Source: an uncultured Clostridia bacterium (lineage in GTDB: Bacteria; Bacillota; Clostridia; TANB77; CAG-508). From it: a stretch of 45,820 nucleotides of DNA. The position numbers and the translations under genes were made by a program. A model generated the notes under the pieces. That model had not been told where the DNA came from and ran no database searches. It worked only from the letters and a program-made list of their open reading frames with translations. Where the stretch lies: NCBI GenBank assembly GCA_934120675.1, contig CAKOUU010000013.1, forward strand, positions 1-45,820. Reading direction: 5' to 3'. Numbering within the stretch: position 1 is the first letter of the stretch; each line of letters opens with the position of its first letter. This document shows positions 26,010 to 34,321 of this stretch, in pieces.

Positions 26010-26744
26010 ATGGAAGAGAAAGAAGTAAACACAATTGACATTGCACAATTAGGTGCAGAAATTGGTATGGAGGCAAAAGAACAAACATTACCAAATGGTA
26101 AAGTTGTAAAATCTCTAGTATGGGATCAAGAAAATTTATTGAAGGCTGTAAATGCGGTAAAACATTTATCAGAAGAAGGAAAACCGGTTAGAATTACAGG
26201 TGCAGCTCCTGCTTGGCTTGTATCAGCATTAACACATACTGTTCATCCTTGCCCAGTTGGTGTGTATATGCCACAAATAGGAAAAGATGTTGATATACCA
26301 CAATTAGCTCATGGAGAGGCTAATACAGAGGGAGAAGTTGCATTTAAAACTACAGAAAAAGGAGATGCAGTTTTAGTAGAATTTAATATGGATTTACCTG
26401 AAGGAATTACAACATATGATGAAAATAACTTATCAAAAGTTGTAGTACCTGAAATTGCTCAGGGAAAAGCAGTTTATCTTTCAGGTAGAGGACCAAACTA
26501 TTTAACAGTTGCAATTGCAGAAGCATATGCACATACAAATAGTAGTGTATCATTATTCCAACCAGGTGTAGGATATACTTGTTCAATTACTCATTCAAGA
26601 AGTAAAAGATTAGGAGATTTGACTAAAGATCCATTAGGAAAAGAAGAAATTAAAGAACAATTAGTAGCATCAAAAGAAGCTCCAGCACAAGAACAAGCTC
26701 AAAATAAAGAGGTTGAAACAAAAGAAGGCCCAGCAATAGACTAA
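26010..26744 (+). CDS. Tandem Csx3-like protein
   Basis: This 244-aa protein is built of two Csx3-like units. Unit 1 covers about residues 30-110 with VRITGAAPAWLVSALTH at 60-76. Unit 2 covers about 118-205 with VYLSGRGPNYL at 155-165, followed by YAHTNSSVSLFQPGVGYTCSITHS. The archaeal Csx3 pattern is SGRGPIWL...HHT..VYDPRLGAVVVQSHS, so the fold match is good. However, the Asp and Arg of the YDPR catalytic element are Gln and Gly here, while both His positions remain. The C-terminal 35 residues are a Gln/Glu/Ala tail. It resembles the C-terminal half of the 23002 protein and is therefore a paralogue. I infer a role in binding a nucleotide ligand, not a proven ring nuclease. Confidence 0.78.
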   Translation: MEEKEVNTIDIAQLGAEIGMEAKEQTLPNGKVVKSLVWDQENLLKAVNAVKHLSEEGKPVRITGAAPAWLVSALTHTVHPCPVGVYMPQIGKDVDIPQLAHGEANTEGEVAFKTTEKGDAVLVEFNMDLPEGITTYDENNLSKVVVPEIAQGKAVYLSGRGPNYLTVAIAEAYAHTNSSVSLFQPGVGYTCSITHSRSKRLGDLTKDPLGKEEIKEQLVASKEAPAQEQAQNKEVETKEGPAID

Positions 26745-26756
26745 TATAAATAAATA

Positions 26757-26795
26757 TATAGACATGCTTTAAATGAGTATGTCTATTTTTTATAA
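26757..26795 (+). terminator. Terminator after tandem Csx3-like gene
   Basis: ATAGACAT/ATGTCTAT stem followed by a T6 run. Confidence 0.85.
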
Positions 26796-26834
26796 AATTA
26801 TATTTAAATAATTGAAATTGATTAAATAAAAAAA

Positions 26835-26863
26835 ATCATGGCAGGAATAAATCCTGTCATGAT
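26835..26863 (-). terminator. Terminator of the leftward foreign gene
   Basis: TCATGGCAGGA / TCCTGTCATGA stem. On the minus strand it is followed by a T8 run. Confidence 0.85.
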
Positions 26864-26885
26864 GTCCGTACTTCAGAAACAAATA

Positions 26886-27944
26886 TTACTCTTCCTCGGT
26901 ACTCCAGTCGAATTCTCCAGTAACTTTTTCATTGAACAGGTCGAAAGGCCAGTTATGCAGATATTCCTTCGTTACTTCTTCAGATTCTCTGTCATACACA
27001 TAGCGCTGCTTCAACAGCTTGTCATCCAAATCATAAGCTTCGAGGATGATCTTTTTAGCAGATGCAATCAGTTCAGGAGAGATACCATCATTGTCAGAAT
27101 TGTTGAACATTCCTAACCAACGATAACTTTCTCTTATTTCTGTTGCAAGCTTGGGATTCGGCATAAGATATGCGGTGTTTCTGCCCCAACCCTGGCAATA
27201 AGTCTTCTTAAGTCTGCTGTGTTTTCTAGGATCAAGATGACCTGCAGAACAGCCAGAAAGAAACTCAATTCCAGTTTCAGGAGCAGTACACAGTACTTTT
27301 GCAACATTGCAACCACCAGACCAAATCAAATCCGTACTCCAAGAAGGATAAATAACGGAAAACTCTGAATCATCATCTGCAACCAGAGTGATTTTCTTGA
27401 ATTCTCCTTCCAAGCACTGACCGCCTGAATACCAAAGTTTATCACCAATGCGATTGGCAATGCACTTGGGATCGTGTGCCTGACGATATGCTTCAGCCGC
27501 AGCTTCAGCTTCTCTTCTTGCAACATCTTCTGCACGAGCTTTACCAGCATCATCTAAAGGCAACTTATCAAGATATGTGCCAATATCAGAACGCTTAATG
27601 ATAAAGTAGTGTGCTCCAGACATTGAATAGTCAGGAATTACGATTTCATCACGATAGTGAATCGGATAATCTCCTCCAGGAATGTTAACCGGTTTCAATC
27701 CTGCCTCATGCAGTGCTCTACGAAGGCGAGGCCAGAACTTAACATTGTTTCCAAGCTTCTTGCCCGGAATAACTTCTCTGGCTTGACGCAGATGGAAGAA
27801 ACCACCTTTGCAATACTCACCAACGACATAAGCATCGCAGTTGAACTGATACTTGCCATTGTCTAACCGAGTTACAAGGACCTCAGCTGTCTCGCCAAGG
27901 ATGTGTTTAACCGTTACCTGCGTGTTCTTCTTGATAGTCTTCAT
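26886..27944 (-). CDS. GC-rich foreign gene, unknown function
   Basis: This 352-aa protein has no recognised family. It has a beta-rich start (TVKHILGETAEVLVTRLDNGKYQFNCDAYVVGEY), a basic segment (FWPRLRRALHEAG), a helical Ala/Arg/Glu-rich middle (DDAGKARAEDVARREAEAAAEAY) and a Cys/Trp-rich part (WSGGCNVAKVLC, CSAGHLDPRKH, YCQGWGRN). Base composition is visibly much richer in GC than any neighbour, and it uses CGT, CGC, CTG and CGG freely, so it was acquired recently, perhaps from a plasmid, phage or other gut bacterium. It is on the opposite strand to the flanking cluster and has its own AAGGAGG site and terminator. Confidence 0.8.
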   Translation of the reverse strand: MKTIKKNTQVTVKHILGETAEVLVTRLDNGKYQFNCDAYVVGEYCKGGFFHLRQAREVIPGKKLGNNVKFWPRLRRALHEAGLKPVNIPGGDYPIHYRDEIVIPDYSMSGAHYFIIKRSDIGTYLDKLPLDDAGKARAEDVARREAEAAAEAYRQAHDPKCIANRIGDKLWYSGGQCLEGEFKKITLVADDDSEFSVIYPSWSTDLIWSGGCNVAKVLCTAPETGIEFLSGCSAGHLDPRKHSRLKKTYCQGWGRNTAYLMPNPKLATEIRESYRWLGMFNNSDNDGISPELIASAKKIILEAYDLDDKLLKQRYVYDRESEEVTKEYLHNWPFDLFNEKVTGEFDWSTEEE

Positions 27945-28256
27945 ATTGAAGCCCTCCTTAAAAATAGTATTTTATTTGCCCAATGAAGTAACATTAAACT
28001 TAATCAAAGTTGTTAATAAACAAAATTTAATCAATGATAAGCTTAATTTTACAACACTTTGCATACTTTTATTATACCAGATTTTATGTAAAACTTCGAC
28101 TATCTTATACATTTATATTTTTAATGTAACATATAAGAAATACTTATATTAAATTTCGTGTAAATTGTTGCGCAAAATTTAATAAAACGATATAATAATA
28201 TCGAATAATTGTAAATTTTGAATTAAGATAAGTTTCAAAGAAATGAGGGAAAAAAC
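27945..28256. other. Divergent intergenic region with promoter and operator-like repeat
   Basis: This stretch of just over 300 bases is AT-rich and ORF-free. Its right end holds the promoter 28168-28196 and the inverted repeat 28188-28203. Its left part holds the leader of the foreign gene; no other structure was seen. Confidence 0.5.
28168..28203 (+). promoter_or_regulatory. Promoter with overlapping inverted repeat, 2H-DHH operon
   Basis: TTGCGC, a 17-base spacer and TATAAT. The -10 box is embedded in the inverted repeat CGATAT-AATA-ATATCG (28188-28203), a likely operator because occupancy would block polymerase. The ATG is 61 bases downstream of the -10 box. Confidence 0.7.
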
Positions 28257-29642
28257 ATGGGTAATAATAAACAATTAAAAGGTTTTCAAGGAATATTTTT
28301 AGAGAAAGAAATAGAGCAACAGCTAATAGCTTTACAAAAAAAAGGATTAGATAGTAATATTGAAAATATGCATATAACTTTTAAATTTGGAGATACAGAA
28401 AAATACCCAGAAGAGCTTATTGGAAGAGAATTTGAAATTAAGATTACAGGTTATGGTTCTGATGGAAAAAATAGTGGATTCTCTGTAGAATTACCTGAAG
28501 AATTAAGAAGGTATTATAAAAGCAGTAGTATTCCTCATATTACAGTTTCAATTGGAGAAGTAGATGGAGTAAAAGGAAAACCTGTAGATACTGCAAAATT
28601 AGATTTTAAACCACTTGATAAACCAGTACAAATTAAAGGAAAATTAGGATACTTTATTTTTGGAAAAGGAATGAGTATGAATAATGAAATTATTAATGAA
28701 TTTCAAAGAGAAAATATACCACAAAATTTAAGAGTATTACTTGTTCCTAGATATATGAGTGAAGATGAATTAGCAGATGCTCAAATTGTACCTACTGCAA
28801 CCGTAGAGGCTGAATATGGCGAAAAGGTTATTAAGGGAGAACAAGTTACATTAGCCCACCATATAAAGGAATATGAAAATAATCCTGCACCATGTAATAC
28901 TCCTAATGTTCCAGTATTAGCAGATGATAGTACAATAGTAGTTAGTCATCTAGATTTAGATACATTAGGTGGTATTGCAGCTTTAATGGGAAGAAAAAAA
29001 GAAGATGCTGAATTTTGGAAAACAGCAGAATTTATAGATTTAAATGGACCTCATAACTTGTTTCAAGTTGAAGAGGAAACAAGAAAAAAATATATTGCAT
29101 ACCAAGCATATCAAGCAAATCATAGAAACCCAAGATTTACTGAAATTACAAATGTTACAGATATTGTATTAGAACATTTAGGAATAATAGATAGAGTAAT
29201 AGATGGGGATAAAATATTAATTCAAGAAGGAATTAAATGGAATGAAGAAACAAAGAAAAAAATTGAAGAATGTTTAGTATTTGAAAATGACAATGTTAGA
29301 GTATTTAATTCTCCTGAAGGTGTATTTTGTTCAGCATCATATTATTCAGAAAAACAGGGCAAAGTAATACCAAGTACAGTAACTAGAAATGGAAAATTTA
29401 AATCTGTAACTGTTGCTATGGCAGATGGAGGTAAAAAAGTTTCTGCAAAAGAATTAGTGCAAGAACTATGGGGAAATGAAGCAGGAGGACACCCAGGAAT
29501 AGCAGGAAGTCCTAGAGGTCAGGAAATGACAGAAAAAGATATGCAACAATTAGCTAATATTGTTAATGAAAGATATAATAAAATCAACGAAATGAATGAA
29601 CCTATATATTTTGAACCTGATGAAGTGTCATTAGATGATTAA
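28257..29642 (+). CDS. 2H phosphoesterase-like domain fused to DHH/DHHA1-like domain
   Basis: This 461-aa protein appears to have two nuclease-type domains. Residues 1-135 carry two H-I-T signatures, H39-I-T41 (NMHITFKFG) and H94-I-T96 (PHITVSIG), spaced as in 2H phosphoesterases, which act on 2',3'-cyclic phosphates, 2'-5' linkages or related bonds. Residues 220-440 carry HLDLDTLGG (H231, D233, D235), an Asp in FIDLNGPHN and a glycine-rich GGHPGIAG at 410-417, which resemble motif I and the DHHA1 GGH of DHH phosphoesterases. These hydrolyse short RNA, pAp or cyclic dinucleotides. Both assignments rest on motif shape, not alignment. It heads a three-gene operon beside the Csx3-like genes, so it may turn over the same ligand. 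Confidence 0.65.
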   Translation: MGNNKQLKGFQGIFLEKEIEQQLIALQKKGLDSNIENMHITFKFGDTEKYPEELIGREFEIKITGYGSDGKNSGFSVELPEELRRYYKSSSIPHITVSIGEVDGVKGKPVDTAKLDFKPLDKPVQIKGKLGYFIFGKGMSMNNEIINEFQRENIPQNLRVLLVPRYMSEDELADAQIVPTATVEAEYGEKVIKGEQVTLAHHIKEYENNPAPCNTPNVPVLADDSTIVVSHLDLDTLGGIAALMGRKKEDAEFWKTAEFIDLNGPHNLFQVEEETRKKYIAYQAYQANHRNPRFTEITNVTDIVLEHLGIIDRVIDGDKILIQEGIKWNEETKKKIEECLVFENDNVRVFNSPEGVFCSASYYSEKQGKVIPSTVTRNGKFKSVTVAMADGGKKVSAKELVQELWGNEAGGHPGIAGSPRGQEMTEKDMQQLANIVNERYNKINEMNEPIYFEPDEVSLDD

Positions 29643-29665
29643 AATACAGAGGAGATGGAATTAAT

Positions 29666-30478
29666 ATGAGAATTTTAAAAGCCAAAGATATTTTTCCAAA
29701 AGCATACTCTATTGTTAATGGAGAAATAATAAAAAGTAATAAAGGAGATTATTACACCAAACAAGTTGCAGAACATGTTTTAAAAAAATCATCATCTATA
29801 GATGATGATGAAATGAAAAAAATAATAAGATTTGATGAAGAACAATTAAATGCAAGTTCAGTAAAGTATTTTAGAAATAGATATGCTATGCTTTTATCAT
29901 CAAAGAGCAATAATATAAATTTATTATTTCAACCCAATAAAGAATTTGAAATATTTACATTAGATGTTTTTGGTGGAAAGATTTGTTTAGCAGAGTCAAG
30001 TAGCTTACCAGATGGAGATAATAGAGATTTATATTATAACTTTGAAATTGCTAATCAAGTATATCAAAAATCTATAGATATTCAAGATAGCACTTTTAAT
30101 GATTATGAAGATGTTAAATATATATATGAAAGAGAAATATCACAAATTGAAAATGAAATTTCTGATTTAAAAATAAAAGATAATGAAGAATTTGAAAGGG
30201 ATATGAATGCTTATAATTTAATAAGCCAGACACCATTATATGATGATTATCAATTATTGAATAGAGATAAAGAAAAACTTGCAGAAGAAAATGAAAATTT
30301 AAACAGAACAATTTCAGACTATAATGAAAAAATAAGAGATTTAAGTCAAAAATTAAAAGTTTCATTAGAAAGAGTTGAGTTTTTACAAAGACCAAAGACT
30401 ATTATGGAGAAATTAAAAGATTTATTTAAAAATGATAAAAAACAACTTTTAATCGCTGATGGGAAAGGAGATGAATAA
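29666..30478 (+). CDS. Coiled-coil protein, unknown
   Basis: This 270-aa protein has a mixed N-terminal part (residues 1-130) and a long coiled coil at about 150-240 (YEREISQIENEISDLKIKD, REKLAEENENLNRTISDYNEKIRDL type heptads), ending in a short basic segment. It follows the 2H-DHH-like gene by 23 bases with its own AGGAGA site and precedes the 781-aa gene by five bases, so the three are one operon and probably one complex. No family is recognised. Confidence 0.7.
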   Translation: MRILKAKDIFPKAYSIVNGEIIKSNKGDYYTKQVAEHVLKKSSSIDDDEMKKIIRFDEEQLNASSVKYFRNRYAMLLSSKSNNINLLFQPNKEFEIFTLDVFGGKICLAESSSLPDGDNRDLYYNFEIANQVYQKSIDIQDSTFNDYEDVKYIYEREISQIENEISDLKIKDNEEFERDMNAYNLISQTPLYDDYQLLNRDKEKLAEENENLNRTISDYNEKIRDLSQKLKVSLERVEFLQRPKTIMEKLKDLFKNDKKQLLIADGKGDE

Positions 30479-30483
30479 TATAA

Positions 30484-32829
30484 ATGAAAATTACAACTGC
30501 TAAAAAATTAAATCCCTCTCTTTTAGGAGAAAGAGTTTTAAGGGAATATTCTTACACCGATTCTACAGGCGAGAGCAATGATGGAATGAGAAGGGGATAT
30601 ACTTATACAGTACATTGTAAGGTTTGGGGTACAATAGAAAATGAAACTAGAAACCCAGATGGTTCTTATACCTATGATTATTCATCACGAGTAACCAATG
30701 ACGATTATGGTGGAGGTCCAAGAAAACCAAGTGAATCAAAATATGATTTAAAAGAGATGGTTCAAGAATTGCTATTTACTTATAATATACACGAATTTTC
30801 AACAGACTTACAAGAAGAACCTAACAACATAAAAGATTATTATGCTAGTATTAATGCAACTTCTACATACCAAAAAGAAAATGAACCATCCATTTCATAT
30901 TCTTGGTCAATTGGAAGTAAAGACAGCAAAGAATATATTGAGCAAGACAACACACAGACTAATGTAAATCTAGGAGATTCTTGGTCATCATATTGGACAA
31001 TTGAACAAAAAATAAAATCAGAATCGGTGGAAGATGTTAATAAAAAATTAAATGCAGCTTTTTCAAAAGATGATTATATACTATATCTAATGGGAAATAA
31101 GGTAAAAAAAGCTTATCAAATTAAATTTGGATTTGATGATATTGGAGAAGATGAAACAGTTAGAGATTTTTTGGGAAGAATGCAATTAGAATCTCCTGAA
31201 TATCCAACTTTTGAAAGTGCTTTAAAAGAAAATGTAATATCTATGGAAGATATTAAAAACTTAATTTTAAAATATAATAATTTAAGTGCAAAGGAAATTC
31301 CTGTTGATATATTAGAACAAATATTCAGCGAAGATCCAGAACTAATTTCTCGTTTTAGTGAAAGAGAAATGCCAATAGATATTTTACGAAAATATAGTCC
31401 TAGTTTTGATATTACAAAAGTTAGTCCAAGTGATTTAATGCCAAGTGATTTAGATAATGTTTTACAAAATGTTATTCAAAGTCATTGTATTTTAGGAATA
31501 TATAATGGACCATCAGAAAAAGAATTAAAGCAAGGATATTGGGAATATTTACAAAGTTTTTATGATAATCCTGATGCATTAAGAAAAATTATACCAGTTA
31601 TAAATACTTCAAGAGAACATTTTTTTACTAGTCAAGCAAAAGATTTTATTAGCCAAATTTCTCCAGAAATTATGGATGCTACTGAAATAAGAGATACATT
31701 GTTAGATACAGAAAATATTGGTTTAAGTCAATTATTAAAATATGAATTAGATTATGATACAGATTCTGCAAAGAAATTGATGGGAATTTTAAGTAATGCA
31801 ACATCAAGGACATCATTAAAAGATGTAAATTCTGTTTTAAGTATATTACAACAAAATGGTATTAATAGTGATGAAATGTTACAAGCATTAAGAGAAAATG
31901 GATTTAATATATATATAAGTGATTGGAAAGAAGATCAAGCTCAAATACCAACATTCAAAAGTTTTGGCATAGAAGGAATTACTTTAGATGATTTGAGAGA
32001 TAGTATATTAAAAGATAAAAATTTTAATTTTCTTAAATTAGCTGATGATATTAGTCCTGAAGATATGACTAGAGAATATAATAGCTTATTAAATGAATTG
32101 GCAAGTAAAAAAGGTAAAAGAGATGGTAAAGATGCTAAAAGATATGAAGAAATATTTGAATTAATGTGTAATTATTCAAATGCTAGTGAATTGTTCTTAA
32201 GATTAACTCCAGAAGTGAAGGAATTAACTAAAAAACTAATGATAGATAATTTAGATGTAATTGAAGCATTACAAAAAAATCCAATAGGATATTCTAGTGA
32301 ATTCTCAAAAATAATGGGTGTTATGAGTAAATCATTTGAAATATCAGAAGAAGATATGACTAATATATACATGAAATGTTTAAATAATGGTGCATCTAAA
32401 GAAGGAATTATAAGTGCATTACAACAATATATGCCTGAAGAAGAAAGAAAAGGTTTTGAAGAAAGAATAGATAGTGCTAATATATATCCTAATCCAAAAT
32501 ATTTCTGGTTAACTGATAAAAATTTAAGAAGAATAAGAGTAAATAGAGGAGAAAATAGAGGTACAATAAAAGGTAAAATACAAGCTGATGGAAGATGTTT
32601 CTCTACGAGAGTTAAAACAGATATGGTTGGAGAAAGTAAAGAAGGAAAGAAAATTGCAGTAAACAATTTATCTAAATGGTTATTTGGTGTTCCAGGAACA
32701 AGAGGAAATTTAACAATTACAAGAGCAGGTGATTATATTCAATTACCTGGTAACACACCAGATGAGGCAGTAGAGTTAATAGAAACAATTTTAATGGAAA
32801 GAGGAAAGGAAGGACCTTCCAAAGATTAG
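30484..32829 (+). CDS. Large helical-repeat protein, unknown
   Basis: This 781-aa protein has no recognised family. Residues 1-200 contain Tyr/Ser/Thr-rich beta-type segments (YTYTVHCKVWGT, SYTYDYSSRVTNDDY). Residues 200-650 are built of short helical units with recurrent Leu/Ile/Asp patterns (SVLSILQQNGINSDEMLQALRENG), suggesting an alpha-solenoid. A basic beta domain occupies the end (NLRRIRVNRGENRGTIKG, and GNLTITRAGDYIQL). No enzyme motif is visible. It closes the operon and is followed by a strong terminator. A scaffold or recognition subunit is possible. Confidence 0.7.
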   Translation: MKITTAKKLNPSLLGERVLREYSYTDSTGESNDGMRRGYTYTVHCKVWGTIENETRNPDGSYTYDYSSRVTNDDYGGGPRKPSESKYDLKEMVQELLFTYNIHEFSTDLQEEPNNIKDYYASINATSTYQKENEPSISYSWSIGSKDSKEYIEQDNTQTNVNLGDSWSSYWTIEQKIKSESVEDVNKKLNAAFSKDDYILYLMGNKVKKAYQIKFGFDDIGEDETVRDFLGRMQLESPEYPTFESALKENVISMEDIKNLILKYNNLSAKEIPVDILEQIFSEDPELISRFSEREMPIDILRKYSPSFDITKVSPSDLMPSDLDNVLQNVIQSHCILGIYNGPSEKELKQGYWEYLQSFYDNPDALRKIIPVINTSREHFFTSQAKDFISQISPEIMDATEIRDTLLDTENIGLSQLLKYELDYDTDSAKKLMGILSNATSRTSLKDVNSVLSILQQNGINSDEMLQALRENGFNIYISDWKEDQAQIPTFKSFGIEGITLDDLRDSILKDKNFNFLKLADDISPEDMTREYNSLLNELASKKGKRDGKDAKRYEEIFELMCNYSNASELFLRLTPEVKELTKKLMIDNLDVIEALQKNPIGYSSEFSKIMGVMSKSFEISEEDMTNIYMKCLNNGASKEGIISALQQYMPEEERKGFEERIDSANIYPNPKYFWLTDKNLRRIRVNRGENRGTIKGKIQADGRCFSTRVKTDMVGESKEGKKIAVNNLSKWLFGVPGTRGNLTITRAGDYIQLPGNTPDEAVELIETILMERGKEGPSKD

Positions 32830-33186
32830 AGAAAGAAAATTTTTCTTCTTTTAATTAAATAAAGTAATATTATATAAGAATATAATTAATTATTGATTAT
32901 ATTCTTTTTTTTTATATTATAGGAAGTTCAGAGAATTTTCTTATAATATAAATACTTTGCACAGAAATTTGCATAAAGAAAAATTCGCGCGCGAACAAAG
33001 ACGCGGACTTAAAAATATCTTAATAAGTGATAATGTTATTAATGTCTGCTTTTGTTCTATATTAGGAAAGTTATGACCTTTTTTGATATAGAAAACTACA
33101 TTCTAGAGAAAATTTATTGAAATAATTGAAAAAATATATATTGTATGATAAATTAAAAATATAAAATAAAAAAGGAGATATATTCA
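32830..33186. other. Intergenic region with terminator and structured repeats
   Basis: This ORF-free stretch of over 350 bases holds the operon terminator (32876-32912), a perfect CG palindrome TTCGCGCGCGAA (32984-32995), an inverted repeat GCGGAC/GTCTGC (33003-33049) similar to one at 12727, and GGAAGTTC / GGAAAGTT strings at 32921 and 33065 that resemble strings flanking the IS91-like element. It may be a remnant of a small mobile sequence. Confidence 0.5.
32876..32912 (+). terminator. Terminator of the 28257-32829 operon
   Basis: AAGAATATAAT pairs with ATTATATTCTT, followed by a T run. Confidence 0.85.
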
Positions 33187-34233
33187 ATGAATAAAAATTT
33201 AAAAATTGGACTTATTTCTGATATACATGAGGATATTAAAGCTTTAGAAAGGTATTTGAAATACATTCAAAATTCAGATATAGATATTGGAGTATATTTG
33301 GGAGATAGTGTATCAAGAAACTGCGATGATGATACAAATTATTTTTGGAAGTTAGCATCAAAAGCTGATAAGCCAATATATTATACAGTTGGAAATCATG
33401 ATGTTGGAATTGATGAATATAAAAGTATAGGATGTGAAAAAATTTATGATACTTATATTTATCCTATGGTAGATAATAAATATTTAGATATTAATAATAC
33501 AAATAATGGAAAGTGCTATTATTATAAAGATTTTGATAATTATAAAATAAGGTTAATTAGCATATTTGAATATGAAGGAACTCGAGATGCGGATTTAACC
33601 TTAGGATTTGAGCATAGAAGATATATTTCAAGTGAACAATTGTTGTGGTTTGCAAAAACATTATACAATACACCATTAGACTATTCTGTTATTGTTACAA
33701 TGCATCAAATACCAGCTTTAAAACCTAATTTTAAAGAATGCAATTTTTGTGCTAATGTTGGAGAAACTAACTTGGAAGAAGATTTGAGTGATGGATATGG
33801 ATATCTTCAATTATCAATGTTAGGAAATCCTTTGGGAGATATTATAAATGCTTTTAAGAATGGATTACATATAAGAAATAAATATTCTGTAAAGAAAGAA
33901 TATCAAAAATATTTAGAGACCCCTACAATTGATTTTGATTTCTCTGATAGACCAAAAGGAAAGTTTATTTGTTTTTTAACTGGACACTTACATTGTGCAT
34001 TTATAACTACTTCGATGGAGTACAAAGATCAATTGGCTATTACGGTTCCAGCTGCTTCAACAGGTGCATTTGAGAGACAAAATGATGATATTAAACCAAT
34101 TTCAGAAAATGATGATAATTTTTATATACTTGAAATAAATACTAAAAATAAGAATATAAGTATAGATAAAATTGGAACTGCAATAACATCTAGTGGAGTA
34201 TTAAGAGATAGAATTAATTTGAAATATGAATAA
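33187..34233 (+). CDS. Calcineurin-like metallophosphoesterase
   Basis: This 348-aa cytosolic phosphoesterase has the dimetal motifs in order: D-x-H in LISDIHED (residues 10-14), GD in VYLGDSV, GNHD in YTVGNHDVG, His in TMHQIPAL and the G-H-x-H end motif TGHLHCAF. The substrate is unknown. It lies just behind the Csx3-like/2H-DHH cluster but is separated by a terminator and over 350 bases, so functional coupling is uncertain. The ribosome site is AAAGGAG. Confidence 0.88.
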   Translation: MNKNLKIGLISDIHEDIKALERYLKYIQNSDIDIGVYLGDSVSRNCDDDTNYFWKLASKADKPIYYTVGNHDVGIDEYKSIGCEKIYDTYIYPMVDNKYLDINNTNNGKCYYYKDFDNYKIRLISIFEYEGTRDADLTLGFEHRRYISSEQLLWFAKTLYNTPLDYSVIVTMHQIPALKPNFKECNFCANVGETNLEEDLSDGYGYLQLSMLGNPLGDIINAFKNGLHIRNKYSVKKEYQKYLETPTIDFDFSDRPKGKFICFLTGHLHCAFITTSMEYKDQLAITVPAASTGAFERQNDDIKPISENDDNFYILEINTKNKNISIDKIGTAITSSGVLRDRINLKYE

Positions 34234-34321
34234 AGATATCAGAACAGTTACTTATAATATAATTTAAATGTATATAATTTTTAAAATTATATAAAATAAA
34301 ATACAAAGGAGGTTTCAAAAT

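Noticed and set aside
29666..30520. Shared N-terminal motif in the 270-aa and 781-aa proteins (MRILKAKDIFP and MKITTAKKLNP)
   Set aside because: The likeness covers only about ten residues and is not followed by further similarity, so it may be chance.
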